From the NCBI RefSeq assembly GCF_932276165.1, contig NC_064010.1, positions 1,302,001-1,366,000 on the forward strand: a stretch of DNA of 64,000 nt, written 5' to 3'. Position numbers and translations under genes: made by a program. The notes beneath the pieces are model-generated. The model was not told where the DNA came from and searched no databases. It saw nothing but the letters and a program-made list of their open reading frames with translations. Positions 52,789 through 63,890 of the stretch are shown here, piece after piece (positions within the stretch are counted from its first letter, which is position 1; the number at the start of each line of letters is the position of its first letter). The DNA comes from Plutella xylostella. Taxonomy: Eukaryota > Arthropoda > Insecta > Lepidoptera > Plutellidae.

Positions 52789-53151
52789 GCACAGGATAAC
52801 TTTTATTATGGGACATCATGGCCTCTAGATCTAGATTTTAACGATGATTAGGTTACTAGTGCCAAATTTAAATCATCAACATCAAAACTTTATTTTTTAC
52901 ACAGGCAGAAATTTTACCCAATCTATCTTAAAAATCAAAAAGGCAGAGATCTCTACCCACTTATCACTTCTGCATCCTACCTCCTAATCTTTGCCAGGAG
53001 CACTATACATTACGGGCGGTCGCGCAAGTGACACGCGCTGACACACAGATACGACTCGCGTGATGCATTCCTCAATAGCCCCCCTTTTAGAGGCGCCGAA
53101 CTTTACCGGACGGCTAAAAGCTTTTGAATAGTCATAATCGGCGAATGTTTA
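52789..53151. other. Unassigned stretch, GC-richer at its end
   Basis: 52990-53120 (GGGCGGTCGCGCAAGTGACA, TAGAGGCGCCGAACTTTACC) is not repeated in the window. Could be regulatory or an exon of something outside the window; no evidence either way. Confidence 0.35.
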
Positions 53152-53413
53152 GACGACCGAATGGCGTAGTGGTTAGTGACTCTGACTACTGAGCCGATGG
53201 TCCCGGGTTCGATTCCCGCTGGGCAGATATTTGTTTAAACACAGATATTTGTTCTCGGGTCTTGGATGTGCCCATAAAATGGCAATAGGCCCGCCCCCTA
53301 TTACATTGGGACTAACATAACACTCTGGCGAAAAGTGGGTGCAGCCATGCACCTCTGCCTACCCCGCAAGGGAGTACATCAGTACAAGGCGTGAGTGCGT
53401 GTTTTTTTTTTTT
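53152..53413 (+). mobile_element. SINE-A, full length
   Basis: GACGACCGAATGGCGTAGTG, B box GGTTCGATTCC, CCCGCTGGGCAG (one G lost), CCTCTGCCTACCCCGCAAGG, poly-T. Confidence 0.9.
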
Positions 53414-53439
53414 GTTTAGGGGGAAATATTTGGAAATAT

Positions 53440-53518
53440 ACAGGGTGTTGCGGGTATAGTTAACGGAAAGATAGTGACTCAGGGGGTCCATTCTATTTTA
53501 TTTTCTTTAAAGTGTAAG
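53440..53518. repeat. CAGGGTGTTGC MITE fragment
   Basis: TACAGGGTGTTGCGGGTATA and AGTGACTCAGGGGGTCCATT only. Confidence 0.6.
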
Positions 53519-53622
53519 GCTCTGTAATCTGGCTCTCTCGAGTGGGACCGTTCTGCATATCCCCAAGTTTAAACAATCTCCCTAAGCTTGGACCATTTCA
53601 CACCACGCTGGTCCACTACCGA
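53519..53622 (-). repeat. SINE-C body fragment
   Basis: CTGGCTCTCTCGAGTGGGAC, CTAAGCTTGGACCATTTCAC, ACGCTGGTCCACT. Confidence 0.7.
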
Positions 53623-53810
53623 AAGCCAAAAGAGGTACCTACATGTAATTCTGTTAAAAAAATTACGAGTTTAAAAAAGTATATAATAATTTGTATAGTT
53701 ATTATGTATAAGTAAGTATATCTCTGTGTTTCGTTTTAAGTAGATAAACTTCTCTCCTCTCAGCCTATCGCACTAGTCGCACTACCAACCACTTTCTCGA
53801 TATCACCAAA

Positions 53811-53905
53811 GGTTAACTGGTAGAGAATGCTACTAGCATTAAGTTCGCCTTTGCACAATGTTTTTTTATGTGCAATAAAGAATTTATAATAATAATATAT
53901 TTTAA
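53811..53905 (+). repeat. LINE 3' tail fragment, type 2
   Basis: GTTAACTGGTAGAGAATGCT, ACTAGCATTAAGTTCGCC, ATGTGCAATAAAGAA, (AAT)n. Confidence 0.7.
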
Positions 53906-55005
53906 ATTCTTGAATCAAAATCTGTAAATAAGTTATATTAGGAACCTATCTACAGTTTTTCTTGACTTATCAGTCAAAGAAAGCGAAGCCGTTATTATTC
54001 CGAGCTAGCCCATCAATTATTTTGGAAATACTCCTTCTAAAGCTGCGTCTTATACAATATTTTTAAGACCACCGCCATTTTATTGCGTTAATATTTAAAT
54101 TATTAGCAATATTGATGTATAAAGATTTATCTCAAAAAACACTAGGGACCCGGAAACGGCCAGGGTCCTTTCACACTAAACCGAATTTTGTTTTGTTTAT
54201 TCTCATGTATTTGTCGTAATAATTTGTTTTTTAATGACCTACAAACTTAACAAACTAGATAGAGCTCTTTAGATGTACATAATAAGTATTAAAAAAAAAC
54301 AATTTATATATTCACAGATAAGTCTTTAATTTTTTTTGTGACAAATAGACGGTCTTTAGTAACTTACTTACCTATATTCAAATTAACTATAGTACCTATA
54401 ACACATAAATCAGTCATACATTGCATAAAAACTAACCTAAGACAATAACCTCCCTGAAACAAATCCAAATTATAATAATAGACATATATTTCCAGTTGTA
54501 GATGTGTGTAGTTTATTGGTAGATTATTATAATGATTTGGATAAACAGTGCCTCTTTCTAACAAATTCTTCGAAACAGTCTGTAATCACCTTAAAAAACC
54601 ACTAACGTGCGATATAAATTGCTCACAATACTTCATAACTTATTTATCTATTCGCCACGTCACACGCGCGCTCGGTGGCATTTATAATTCAATATGGCTT
54701 CGACGCCGCCATTTTGACAAATGACTATCGCCAACATAAGAAAGATGTTTCCTGTGGATATGTTTTGTTATTGGTTTATATAATTTATCGTTTTGAACCA
54801 CCGTTCTAGAGGGAGTTACAGTAGCCATATTTACTTACTTACTGGTTTTATACATAGCTATTACTACCTAGTTATTGTAGGTCAAATGCAATGATTTTAG
54901 TGGTTACTACGATGTACTTACAGGGTTTTGCAAAAGCTGTATCTAGTAATCCGAAATGGGGTGACTTATTAAATTCGTGACCATTTTAACAACCTCCTGG
55001 CCCTG
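53906..55005. other. Non-coding stretch
   Basis: No ORF of note and no recognised repeat, so possibly unique sequence. 54655-54730 (GTCACACGCGCGCTCGGTGG, CGACGCCGCCATTTTGAC) is GC-richer with several CpG; function unknown. Confidence 0.4.
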
Positions 55006-55124
55006 TATCACGGGGCGCTATTAAGACGCGACAAAAGTTCTCCGTCGCGCTCGCTCTTGAGGCTGCGTGATGTGAGTGAGCGCGATGCAACACTTTTGTC
55101 ACGTCTTTAATGCGCCGCGTGCTA
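55006..55124. mobile_element. Foldback MITE (AAGACGTGACAAAAG family)
   Basis: CGGGGCGCTATTAAGACGCG pairs with ACGTCTTTAATGCGCCGCGT. Inside CTCGCTCTTGAGGCTGCGTG. Confidence 0.75.
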
Positions 55125-55366
55125 GCCCTTCTGTATGTATGGCAGAGCTTTTAATAAATATGAAACTCTACTATAAAAAGGTAAATTCTACAATGTAATA
55201 TATGTTTCTAATAAATTTTCATCATGTTTATCATCGGCCACCAATTTTTATCGACATGCTGCATCATTATGGTCGCAAATAACTATAAATGAATAGGTAC
55301 ATCCTATGACTTCATTTTATGCGTAGTTAAATACTTTTTTTTATTCTGAGTTGACAGACTAAGGCT
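55125..55366. other. Non-coding stretch
   Basis: AT-rich; nothing recognised. Confidence 0.5.
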
Positions 55367-55497
55367 CAGTTTCACATTTGAGTAAATCTACCTAAGCATG
55401 AACTTAAGACCTTCTCAATGACAGTTCAGCCAATCACAGCCCTGCATTCCATACTCAAACTCTACTTATCTTGACATTCTCAAATGTGAAACTGACA
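55367..55497. mobile_element. MITE (CAGTTTCACATTTGAG ends)
   Basis: CTCAGTTTCACATTTGAGTA at the left is inverted in CTCAAATGTGAAACTGACAG at the right; arms of about 20 bp. Confidence 0.7.
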
Positions 55498-55886
55498 GTA
55501 AAACTTAAATACTTAATTTCATTACTTAACAACTTACTCTAAAGCCTAATTAACGAACTCAATCACGTTTCTACTCAAACTGTTATTTTAAATATCAACT
55601 ATGTATTTAGTCACATATTTCACATTCACAAGCTAAATATGGCTACAATTTTGGAAAGCTATTTCCGATAAAATATACCTAATTTTAATCCCAACAGACG
55701 TGTCTGCAGTAACTGCGAAATTATTCAAATAAGACATTATAAAGTGTCTATATTTTATTTAGGTATTAGCGAAACCAATGAACTCTCTAAAAGTGCTGTG
55801 TTTGTTTTTAAATTTTAAGTTCATGAGAGAAGGAGCTATTAAATAGGTAGGTATATCAAAATATATTTACTACATTTTTACTACTT
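55498..55886. other. AT-rich non-coding stretch
   Basis: No gene or repeat recognised. Confidence 0.5.
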
Positions 55887-56274
55887 AGCGTCAATTCACA
55901 CGTACCACAACCACACCACATCGCAGCAACATAATGTGGTCAAGCTGTGGTTACGTGTGAATAGTGTGACAGCGACTTTTTGCAGTTGCGTTGTGGCAGC
56001 GACAAAATGTCGATGTGGTTGTGTTGTCGCTGTCGTTGCGATGTGGTAACCACGTCGTCGTGTGCAGTTAATACCGAGAGGAGGTGGTCGCGATGTGGTT
56101 GCGATGTGGTTGCGATGTGGTCGTATTACAAAGGTGGTCGATGACAACGGCAAAATGTGGCACGTGTGAATTGGATTATTAATTTTCAATACAAAATATA
56201 TGCCCGACCACACGGCGTGGTTGTGGTGTGGTTGTGGCTGTGGTGTGGTTGTGGTACGTCTGAATTGGCCCTTA
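55887..56274. mobile_element. MITE-like element built of TGTGGTTG repeats
   Basis: Ends GTCAATTCACACGTACCACA and, inverted, GCCAATTCAGACGTACCACA share about 30 bp running into CACAACCACACCAC. The inside has many GATGTGGTTGC and GTGGTC units, strand-asymmetric in G and T. The reverse frame 55896-56213 is a by-product. Confidence 0.8.
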
Positions 56275-56548
56275 CTTAACTGATATTTTTATAAAGGTTA
56301 TAATTATTCTTCGTAGTGAAAGGATTGACCTGTCACGTTAGCGTCAATGTCTGACTGCCTATACTCTGTCCATTATATTATTGATTTGTTGACATTCAAA
56401 ATCCCATAAGTACCTACATATTTGATGACTGCAAAGGAAAACTAACTTTACTTACCAGACATAAGGAAACGTCTAAAAAACAATAATATAGTGGAATCTC
56501 TATAGCTACCGTACAACCACCGACACATTAGCAATTAACAATCATTTA
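56275..56548. other. Non-coding stretch
   Basis: Nothing recognised. Confidence 0.5.
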
Positions 56549-56794
56549 TACAGGGTGTTGCAAAATTGGTATATCTAAGCCCAAATCTGAAATCAAAATT
56601 TGGAAATTCGCAAAAAAAAAAAAAAAATGCCATAGTAAAAAGTCACGTGACCAACAAAGTTTCTATAGAAAATGTTTTTTTTTTCGCGAATTTTCAAATT
56701 CTGATTTCAATTTCGGTCTTAGATATAACATGCTGCACATGTAAGTTTCACATGTAGGTTTCTGCTTAGTATACCAATTTTGCAACACCCTGTA
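56549..56794. mobile_element. TA-flanked MITE (CAGGGTGTTGCAAAATTGG), complete
   Basis: TACAGGGTGTTGCAAAATTG at the left and CCAATTTTGCAACACCCTGT with A at the right are near-perfect inverses of about 27 bp. Inside: AAAAAGTCACGTGACCAACA and ATATAACATGCTGCACATG, shared with 58380 and 61440. Confidence 0.9.
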
Positions 56795-56948
56795 TAGGTA
56801 TGACAGGCGCATCCTCCGCAGTCACTGACTGACGCTATTCTAACTGGCTAATCCTTACAACACAGTGACCAACCCTAAACCAGCTCTAGCGTTTGTCACC
56901 AACACGGTAAGGAGAAGAATCTGCTTTCAAAATGCATAACACCTTCAA

Positions 56949-57216
56949 TAAAAAAAAAAAAAAAACACGCACTCACGCCTTGTACTAATGTACTCCCTTG
57001 CGGGGTAGGCAGAGGTGCATTGCTGCACCCACTTTTCGCCAGAGTGTATGTTAGTCCCGATGTAATAGGGGGCGGGCCTATTGCCATTTTACGGGCACAT
57101 CCAAGACCCGAGAACAAATATCTGTGTTTAAACAAATATCTGCCCCAGCCGGGAATCGAACCCGGGACCATCGGCTCAGTAGTCAGGGTCACTAACCACT
57201 ACGCCATTCGGCCGTC
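56949..57216 (-). mobile_element. SINE-A, reverse, with about 20-bp target-site duplication
   Basis: ATGCATAACACCTTCAATAA lies at 56932-56951 (running into poly-A) and again at 57218-57237. Full length. The long perfect duplication marks it as one of the younger insertions here. Confidence 0.92.
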
Positions 57217-57237
57217 AATGCATAACACCTTCAATAA

Positions 57238-58379
57238 TTTACCGTAATATTAACACTTTAGGTGTTAGTGTTAGACACTCGTGGTGGTCCAATCAATAGA
57301 ATCGAAATATACATTGGAATATTTATGCAAAACCTACCTATTAAGAAATGTATAAAATTTCACTGGTAATGGTACTATAAGGTCTCATAGCTATCAATGA
57401 GGAGTCAGAGAAAATGGTGTCCCATTATTGAAGTAATATAGTATAGTATACGGTGTTTGTTATACACCTAGCCACTGATCTAATATACTTCACATCACAC
57501 ATCACCATCACGTCCCCACTGCTGGGGCATTCCAATGAAGGAAGGGTTTTAGACCTGGTCCACCATGCTGGCCTAGTGCGGGTTGGTGGACATACATAAT
57601 GTATTCGTAATAAATTATACTTAAATTAAAATTTGAAATATTGGTGTACAGTTCTAGTGATTTTATCAAATGATTTATATTTACTTATCTTCTTATCTTA
57701 CTACAAACAAACTACCTATTATATTTTTTTGAAGTAGATAGTTATGTTTAGTTTTTTATTCCAGTCCTTTTCCTCCCTCCCTCATTCAATCTTATCTACG
57801 ATAAAATAATTGTAGAGTTGTTTTAACAATTAAACGCCACTGATTAAATTACATCAAAATTTGTCCTGTGAATATAATTTTATAATAACCCAAACCCAGA
57901 ATGACTTAAATGTTTCTAGCCGCTTATTGACGCATTGAAATCAACCAATAATTTTTATCACCAGACTTTTTGGAGTTATCGAATTTGTCCCAACACGACC
58001 TCTGAGCTAAGAGGTTATAAAGAAAACCAGTTCTTAATATAAATATTATTAATATATCGTTGTACAAAGCCGCGGGGGGGCAAATGCGTTGAAAAAAATA
58101 TGTCTCCTGATTTTTATATGTATGTGTGTATGCTAGACTAGTTACTGCCTTCGGTTTCACTATGTTTTTTTTAACTACGCAATTAGGTATGAGGATGAAG
58201 CTACATAGGTGCGTTGCATCGTCGCTGCCGCATGTTTTTTATGACAGTTCCTTTGGGACAGCACAACGCAGCAATGGGGCTTCATCCTTACACTCTTCAA
58301 TTCCCCTTATCTTCAAATGTGGTTTGAAAGAGATGGTCTTTATATTATGAAACTTTCGTTGAATGAAAAAAGTGTGAAG
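57238..58379. other. Non-coding stretch with a SINE-E scrap
   Basis: 57500-57595 holds reverse SINE-E pieces (ATCACGTCCCCACTGCTGGG, CTAGTGCGGGTTGGTGGAC). The forward frame 58126-58350 and reverse frame 57924-58160 show no recognisable domain. Confidence 0.45.
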
Positions 58380-58643
58380 TCAGCATGTTATATCTAAGGG
58401 GCCGTCCATTAATCACGTGAGGCTCAAAGGGGGGGGGGGGGGGGGAGGTGGACCCAAACCTCACCAAATATCACCAGGGGGGAGGGGGGGGTCAAAAAAT
58501 GAGAAAAACGACCTCACGTGATTAATGGACGGCCCCTAAGCCCGAAACTGAAATCAGAATTTGAAATTCGTGTGTTTCGGGCTTAGATATAACATGCTGC
58601 ACATGCTGGTTTCAGCAGTATGCCCTTTTTGCAACACCCTGTA
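58380..58643. mobile_element. CAGGGTGTTGC MITE, left-truncated, split by a second MITE
   Basis: TCAGCATGTTATATCTAA before and TAAGCCCGAAACTGAAATCA, TTTTTGCAACACCCTGTA after. Compare GAGCCGGAAACTGAAATCAG at 61506. Confidence 0.75.
58398..58536. mobile_element. PIF/Harbinger-like MITE with TAA duplication and a G17 run
   Basis: TAA at 58395-58397 and 58537-58539; identical inverted ends GGGGCCGTCCATTAATCACG with TGAGG (at least 25 bp). The inside holds 17 consecutive G at 58429-58445 and further G-runs near 58480. No ORF. Confidence 0.88.
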
Positions 58644-58826
58644 GAAGCAATGTTGTTGAAGCATGACAGACAAACGAACTTAAAAGTGAAAAACATAATT
58701 ATAATATATTCTTGATTATATTCCTTACGTAACCAACAAGTGCCAATAAGAACAGAAGCTGAATAAATATATATATATAAATATGCGTTTTTTTTTTAAT
58801 ATTGTCTATGTTTCTACCAATTAAGG
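58644..58826. other. Non-coding stretch
   Basis: (AT)n near 58769; nothing else. Confidence 0.5.
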
Positions 58827-58984
58827 TAAGCGTCCACCTTTTGGTATCGTACGTAACGGACGTATCTCATTCAGTATTCTTCGTATAGAAATTTACACAA
58901 GTGCGTCCACTTCATCGGCATTGAAGACACAGTTTGTCCATAAATTTATGACGATCCGTTTGGTCCGATACGTAGGCTACCGAT
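58827..58984. mobile_element. MITE (GCGTCCACCTTTTGGTATCG family), complete
   Basis: TAAGCGTCCACCTTTTGGTA with TCGTACGTAACGGACG at the left; GTCCGATACGTAGGCTACCG at the right. The inside TCTATA/CGTATAGAAATTTACACA equals that in 50600-50660. Confidence 0.75.
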
Positions 58985-59019
58985 AGATTTACTCTTTAAC
59001 CGCTCTTTTTTTCTCCGCA

Positions 59020-59165
59020 CAGCTATAGATAGATAGATAAAATATTTTTTTATTTTTGTGCACAAGAACAGAATTTATAAAGCTTATTATGTACAAACAC
59101 ATAGGTACAAAAAAGGCGTTATCACTATATAATATTTTTTTCAAGACAACCTTTGGAAGGAATAA
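59020..59165 (-). repeat. LINE 3' tail fragment, type 1
   Basis: (TAGA)n, TTTTTTATTTTTGTGCACAA, AAAAAAGGCGTTATCACTAT, TTCAAGACAACC. Confidence 0.6.
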
Positions 59166-60238
59166 TATTTAAGTTCAAATAGGGGCAAGTGTACTAAAGA
59201 ATTTACGAATAATATTATATAAGAATTATTAATAATATATACCTAGCTATAATGGATTCATCCGAACTGAAAATATCTCTTCTTGTCTCCGCATTGGTGG
59301 AATGTGGGCCTTATGGATGGTGACATAAATTTTGCATAATTATTAGGTAAACAGGAATCAAATGTCAATGTTAGTAAATAAAGTTTATTTTTAAGGACCT
59401 AAATAAGGTGTAATGATATTTAAAAAACCTAAACACACTAAGGAAAATTATCCATGAAAATTTTAATAACTGACTAATGACAACAGACTAAAAACCATTA
59501 TTTATAAGTAATGAGGCGTTTGTTAAAAAAAAAAAAAGTTCCTTTTTGGAGAAATAGATGGCGTTGTCTGGGGTTGTACCAACTTTCAAACCCTCAGAAC
59601 ACACTCAGATCACAATATGTTATTCTGTGAGGCTAACGAAATGTGAAAGTGACGTAGGTAGGTAGAATTGTAGTATTATTTTCTCTATGATGTCGATGTC
59701 ACTGTTGCTTCAGCGTTCAGTGCGATTGTGCGTACAGCCGTTCTTTTCAAATTTTCTCAGTTTCCTTGTGTTTCTCCTGAATTAATTGTGTTGTATTTGA
59801 GCTATCTGCTCCTCCTCCCTTGATACTGTAGAGTTAGTGCACTTGAGATAGTGACTCTTTTGAGATAGTTTGAGTTTGAGTTCTTATTCTGAGTTTAGTA
59901 CTCTTTGCTCTCTATGTAATTTTTGACAGTTGATACACTGCGTTTTCACGCCATCTATCCTCTTACCCAAAAGCTCAACTGACAGCTGTCAAGGAAAACG
60001 GCTCATAGATAAAAAAACACAGATATTTTGAAAATATGTCACCCTAATTGCTTAGAAGATTTATGTATATAGGGTAAGAACACCATTTATTGTCACAACT
60101 CAGACTCTACCATTTTGATTTTAAAAAACGTAGTTAGGTATATAATATGTAACATTAGGCTCTGTCCTAGTTACAAATTCAAACAATTTCACATTTATAG
60201 TGCGAAATAATATAGTTACTTATATTGTATAATAACTA
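59166..60238. other. Unassigned stretch, partly exon-like
   Basis: About 59690-59960 is free of recognised repeats and carries an initiator-like GCGTTCAGTGCG at 59713-59724, then T/C-rich leader-like sequence. No TATA box at the right spacing and no clear donor, so only a weak hint of a 5' exon. Confidence 0.25.
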
Positions 60239-60437
60239 ATCCTAACTAATTAATATTATAAATGCGAAAGTAACTGTGTATGTCTGTCTGGCTGCCTGTT
60301 ACTCTTTCACGCCAAAACTACTGAACGGATTCGAATGAAATTTGGTATACATACGGTCTAGACCCTGAGAAAGAACATAGGCTACTTTTTATGCCGGAAT
60401 TCCCGCGGGAAACCTTTTTAAGGCGAAGCGAAGCGGG
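60239..60437 (+). mobile_element. Lep1-like element, 3' end missing
   Basis: ATCCTAACTAATTAATATTA ... GGAATTCCCGCGGGAAACCT, GGCGAAGCGAAGCGGG; CAGCTAG is lost and unrelated sequence follows. Confidence 0.88.
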
Positions 60438-61439
60438 CCGACTTCAGGGCCGTACACCCTACTTGACATTATAATCGAACGAATAATGGATATTTGATGT
60501 AAATTTCTAAGATTAGAGCCAATCTAATGGCTAAACTGGCGAAATTATAGCTTTTACAAATTAAATTAGACAAATATCATATTTTAACACCGTTTCTACT
60601 TTTAAAGGAATATAAAATTTTTTGCGGTAAAATAAATACCTATGTACCTAACTATGTAGTTTAAAAAAAAATTGTCACCTCAAGTTTTTAATAATCATAA
60701 TGAATACTTACCTACCTATTAACATAAATTTTGTACTAGAAAATTTTGAAAAAAATGGGTACATGTCAGGATTCAAACCCACAACCCCCATCATCACAGA
60801 CCAACAATCCGAGTTAGGAGGAGGAGGTTCACCACTGTTCTATCAGGTCTAAATGTCTAATATCCAAAGACAAATTAACTAATAGATCATCACATTCATG
60901 TGACACAAATATTCAAATAAAATAAATTATAGGTACGATCATTATTTGAAATTGAGACCATCTGTTCTTGTCTGTGTATAATCGTAATCTGCTTAGCATT
61001 TTGGGCTGACATCTTTCTGGGTAAGAGGGAAAAGTTAAGAATTTGAGAGGTTCCGTAGTAATTACTTTATGGATTTTATTTCAAAAATGGACCGGTCAGA
61101 GTGGAAAGCTACACTTCGAGCCCTATGTCCCTGATTAGGGATCCCAAGACCTTATGATGGTGATGATTTCAAAAATAATAGGTATTTGATAACATAAAAA
61201 TAAATAAAATAAAATAAAAATAAAAATAAATTTTATTGCACAAAAAACAGTTTAGGTACATGACACAAAAAAGTGTGGTTTTAGACAGTGACAGCATGTA
61301 CATATTTTATCCCACAAGTAGCCATTGTCCAGACACTGTGAAAAAAAACGCTTACAAGTCACCTCTGACTACCCTTCGGTGATTACAATCGTAAGCATAT
61401 TATGTATATGTAGCATAATGATGTGCCTATACATATGTA
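60438..61439. other. Non-coding stretch with repeat scraps
   Basis: 60760-60850 is a worn reverse tRNA-like head (GTCAGGATTCAAACCCACAA). 61283-61345 is a half foldback of the 40821 family (GACAGTGACAGCATGTACAT). 61350-61410 is a scrap of SINE-D body. (AAAAT)n at about 61200. Confidence 0.5.
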
Positions 61440-61927
61440 TACAGGGTGTTGCAAAAAAAGCAAGTATACTAAGTCGAAACCTACATGTGCAGCATGGTAT
61501 ATCTGAGCCGGAAACTGAAATCAGGATTTCAAAATTCGCGAAAAAAATGACATTCTCCATGTAAAAAGTCACGTGACCAACATAGTTTCTATGGAAAATA
61601 GAACAAAAAAACGGGAATTAAAAAAAAAATTCTAAAAATTCAGTTTTTTTTTTTTTTTTAATTTTTATTTAAGGACCACAAAACAGATAAGTACAATGTA
61701 TGTTGCTTAAGATAGGTATACATATTTCATGATATATGTACTTTCTAAACATGTAGCCACAACACGAAAAATTCTTAGGTTAACTGATTACTTACTATTA
61801 TTATAAATATTATAGTGCTAAAGGTTTCAAAATTCTAATTAGAAATTTGAGAGATTTAATTTTCTGGCTTAGATATACCATGCTGCACATGTATGTTTCG
61901 GCTTAGTATACCCCTTTTGCAAAACCC
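61440..61927. mobile_element. CAGGGTGTTGC MITE with an internal insertion
   Basis: ATACAGGGTGTTGCAAAAAA, TACATGTGCAGCATGGTATA, AAAAAGTCACGTGACCAACA at the left; TTAGATATACCATGCTGCAC and CGGCTTAGTATACCCCTTTT at the right. About 61640-61830 (poly-T then TTTTTATTTAAGGACCAC) is an insert, probably a reverse LINE tail. The right tip CCTGTA is lost. Confidence 0.75.
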
Positions 61928-61944
61928 ACAAACATTGTAAATGA

Positions 61945-62070
61945 CTAGCAGGGATGGGCGGGGTACCCAGTATCACAGGTATCTCACCTAGTACAGGGGC
62001 CCTTGTCACTTGTAACATTTTGACGTGTATGTGTTGAACAATAAATTTTTTGAATTTTTTGAATTTTAAC
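61945..62070 (+). repeat. LINE 3' tail fragment, type 3
   Basis: CTCACCTAGTACAGGGGCCC, TTGTCACTTGTAACATTTTG, CAATAAATTTTTTGAATTTT. Confidence 0.65.
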
Positions 62071-62417
62071 CCTGTATAGAAAAAACTCAGCACCGTTAGG
62101 CAAAAGGCTCCACCCAACTGCCAACGGAACCCTAAGCGGTTAGACAATAATAATAAAATCTATTAATACAGAGCCCCGGCCGGGCAGCCTAACTGATTTC
62201 TGTTATTTCACTAAATTTGAGTAATTAATCAAAATAAATAATCGACGCATACACGACGTGGTGTAGTGTGACTGAATATGTTTGATATTTTTGATTATAT
62301 TGGTCAAAGTAAAAGTCACATGATTACAATATTTTTTTTTTACTTACCTACGTAATTTTTAGTAACTATTCTTCGGTCGAAAAATGGCTCTTTGTCTTTG
62401 GAGATCATCAGATCTCA
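62071..62417. other. Non-coding stretch
   Basis: Nothing recognised. Confidence 0.5.
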
Positions 62418-62950
62418 TCTTGTCAGATTCAGATTCAGATTCAGATACATTTATTTGCTAGAAACATGGGTACAATAGTTAGGTCTTACATTAATAAAAT
62501 AGTGTCAGGCAAGTTTCACCGATTGTTCGGTATGCAAATTATAGGTAAGTATACTTACGAAACATAATATTTTCATAAAATTAGATTAAACAGGCAGGTA
62601 TATAAATCAACAACTAAACATGCAGAAACATGCAACCATTAATATAACATTTATAAGAAAGATTTGTGCAATTATAAAAATTATTATAAATATGTCAATG
62701 TCAATCGTGCATTAACAATAGCAATTAATAAATAATAAAAATTATGATAATTTAAATTCAATTTTGGCATTAAAATTTAATACTAAGATATTATTTATGC
62801 ATAAAGAATTCGTCTAATGTATAGAAAACTTTTTGAATAAGCCAGTTCTTAAGTTTGAATTTAAAGTGTTTTACAGGTACTTGTTTAATGTCCATTGGTA
62901 TTTGGTTGAATACTTTGATTGCCAAAATCGTCAATCGATTTATGAATGCC
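62418..62950 (-). repeat. Long LINE 3' end with (GAATCT)n tail, reverse
   Basis: CAGATTCAGATTCAGATTCA is the inverse tail. ACATTTATTTGCTAGAAACA and GGTACAATAGTTAGGTC follow, then AT-rich sequence to GGTATTTGGTTGAATACTTT. A LINE 3' UTR with perhaps the end of its ORF; clade not assignable. Confidence 0.55.
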
Positions 62951-63171
62951 TACCTACCCACCTACATTTTTGTTTTATTATAACACGGTAAACTGGTAAA
63001 AAAAACCTTTATACAAATGAATTGATACTAAAGTATCAACATCATGAATTACCCTGCACTTAAAGAGCTCGGCTTACTACTATTGAAACGTATCGTAGAA
63101 TATATATTTTTTAAACTGCTTCTGCTGTGGTCTTTGATGATACGCTTGTATAAAGAGCAAAATGATCCTGG
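62951..63171. other. Non-coding stretch
   Basis: The forward frame 63044-63265 runs into the SINE-C head and is not a gene. Confidence 0.5.
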
Positions 63172-63400
63172 AGCGGTGGTAGCTCAGTCGGGTAAGCGCC
63201 CGCTTCTCACGCCAGAGATGCGGGTTCGAATCCCGGCGCTGACATGTACCAATGAGTTCTTTTAACTTAAGTACAATGTATACCATCGCTCTTACGGTGA
63301 AGGAAAACAATGTGAGGAAACCTGCATATCTAGATTTAGCACATTTAGATATGTGAAACCACCAACCCGTAGTGGACCAGCGTGGTGGGCATTTACAATA
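63172..63400 (+). mobile_element. SINE-C with intact tRNA-like head
   Basis: AGCGGTGGTAGCTCAGTCGG, GTAAGCGCCCGCTTCTCACG, B box GGTTCGAATCC, CCATCGCTCTTACGGTGAAG, GTAGTGGACCAGCGTGGTGG. The head keeps a good D arm and T arm, but the SINE body follows, so it is not an independent tRNA gene. Confidence 0.85.
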
Positions 63401-63419
63401 GTCGTGGTTTTACATAAAC

Positions 63420-63890
63420 TACTTCTGTGGTCTAGTGGTAGAAGCCTCGCTTCATGGCCCAGAGGTCCTGGGTTTGATTCCCGGGTGGGAACATCAATTT
63501 GTAGTTCTAAGTTTGGTTAGGACATAGAAGGCTGATCACCTGATGTCCGAAACAGTGAAACGATCCATGCTGTCGGATGGGCATGTAAAGCAGTCGATCC
63601 TGCGCCTAGCTCTCTCCAGTCGTGTCGGTCAATCCGTCCCATTGGGCTATGAGAGTGATGGAACAGAGAGTGCTCCTGTGTACTGCGCACACACTTGGGC
63701 ACTATAATCTACTCCTGCGTAGATGGCTGATCTCAAATGAGATTGGCCGCCGTAGTCGAAATTCGGCTAAGAGGACATTAAATTTGGTGAGGACTTAATC
63801 TCAATATAGCGTTGACAGGTGTAGGTACCACCCGTATCGTGGGGGACGGTAGGCAGATATAAGTAAACATTCCCACATGAAGAATATCAT
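63420..63890 (+). mobile_element. SINE-F, long tRNA-derived element
   Basis: Head TTCTGTGGTCTAGTGGTAGA (A box TGGTCTAGTGG), B box GGTTTGATTCC, then about 370 bp of body with CGTGTCGGTCAATCCGTCCC, TGTACTGCGCACACACTTGG, GATGGCTGATCTCAAATGAG and CTAAGAGGACATTAAA. Only copy in the window; the 3' end is taken near CCCACATGAAGAATATCATA. Confidence 0.65.

Noticed and set aside
55896..56213. 105-residue reverse frame rich in His and Thr
   Set aside because: By-product of the TGTGGTTG repeat element.
63172..63245. Possible tRNA gene
   Set aside because: A and B boxes are good but the sequence continues into the SINE-C body shared with 14101 and 49049. The same reasoning excludes all tRNA-like heads in the window.
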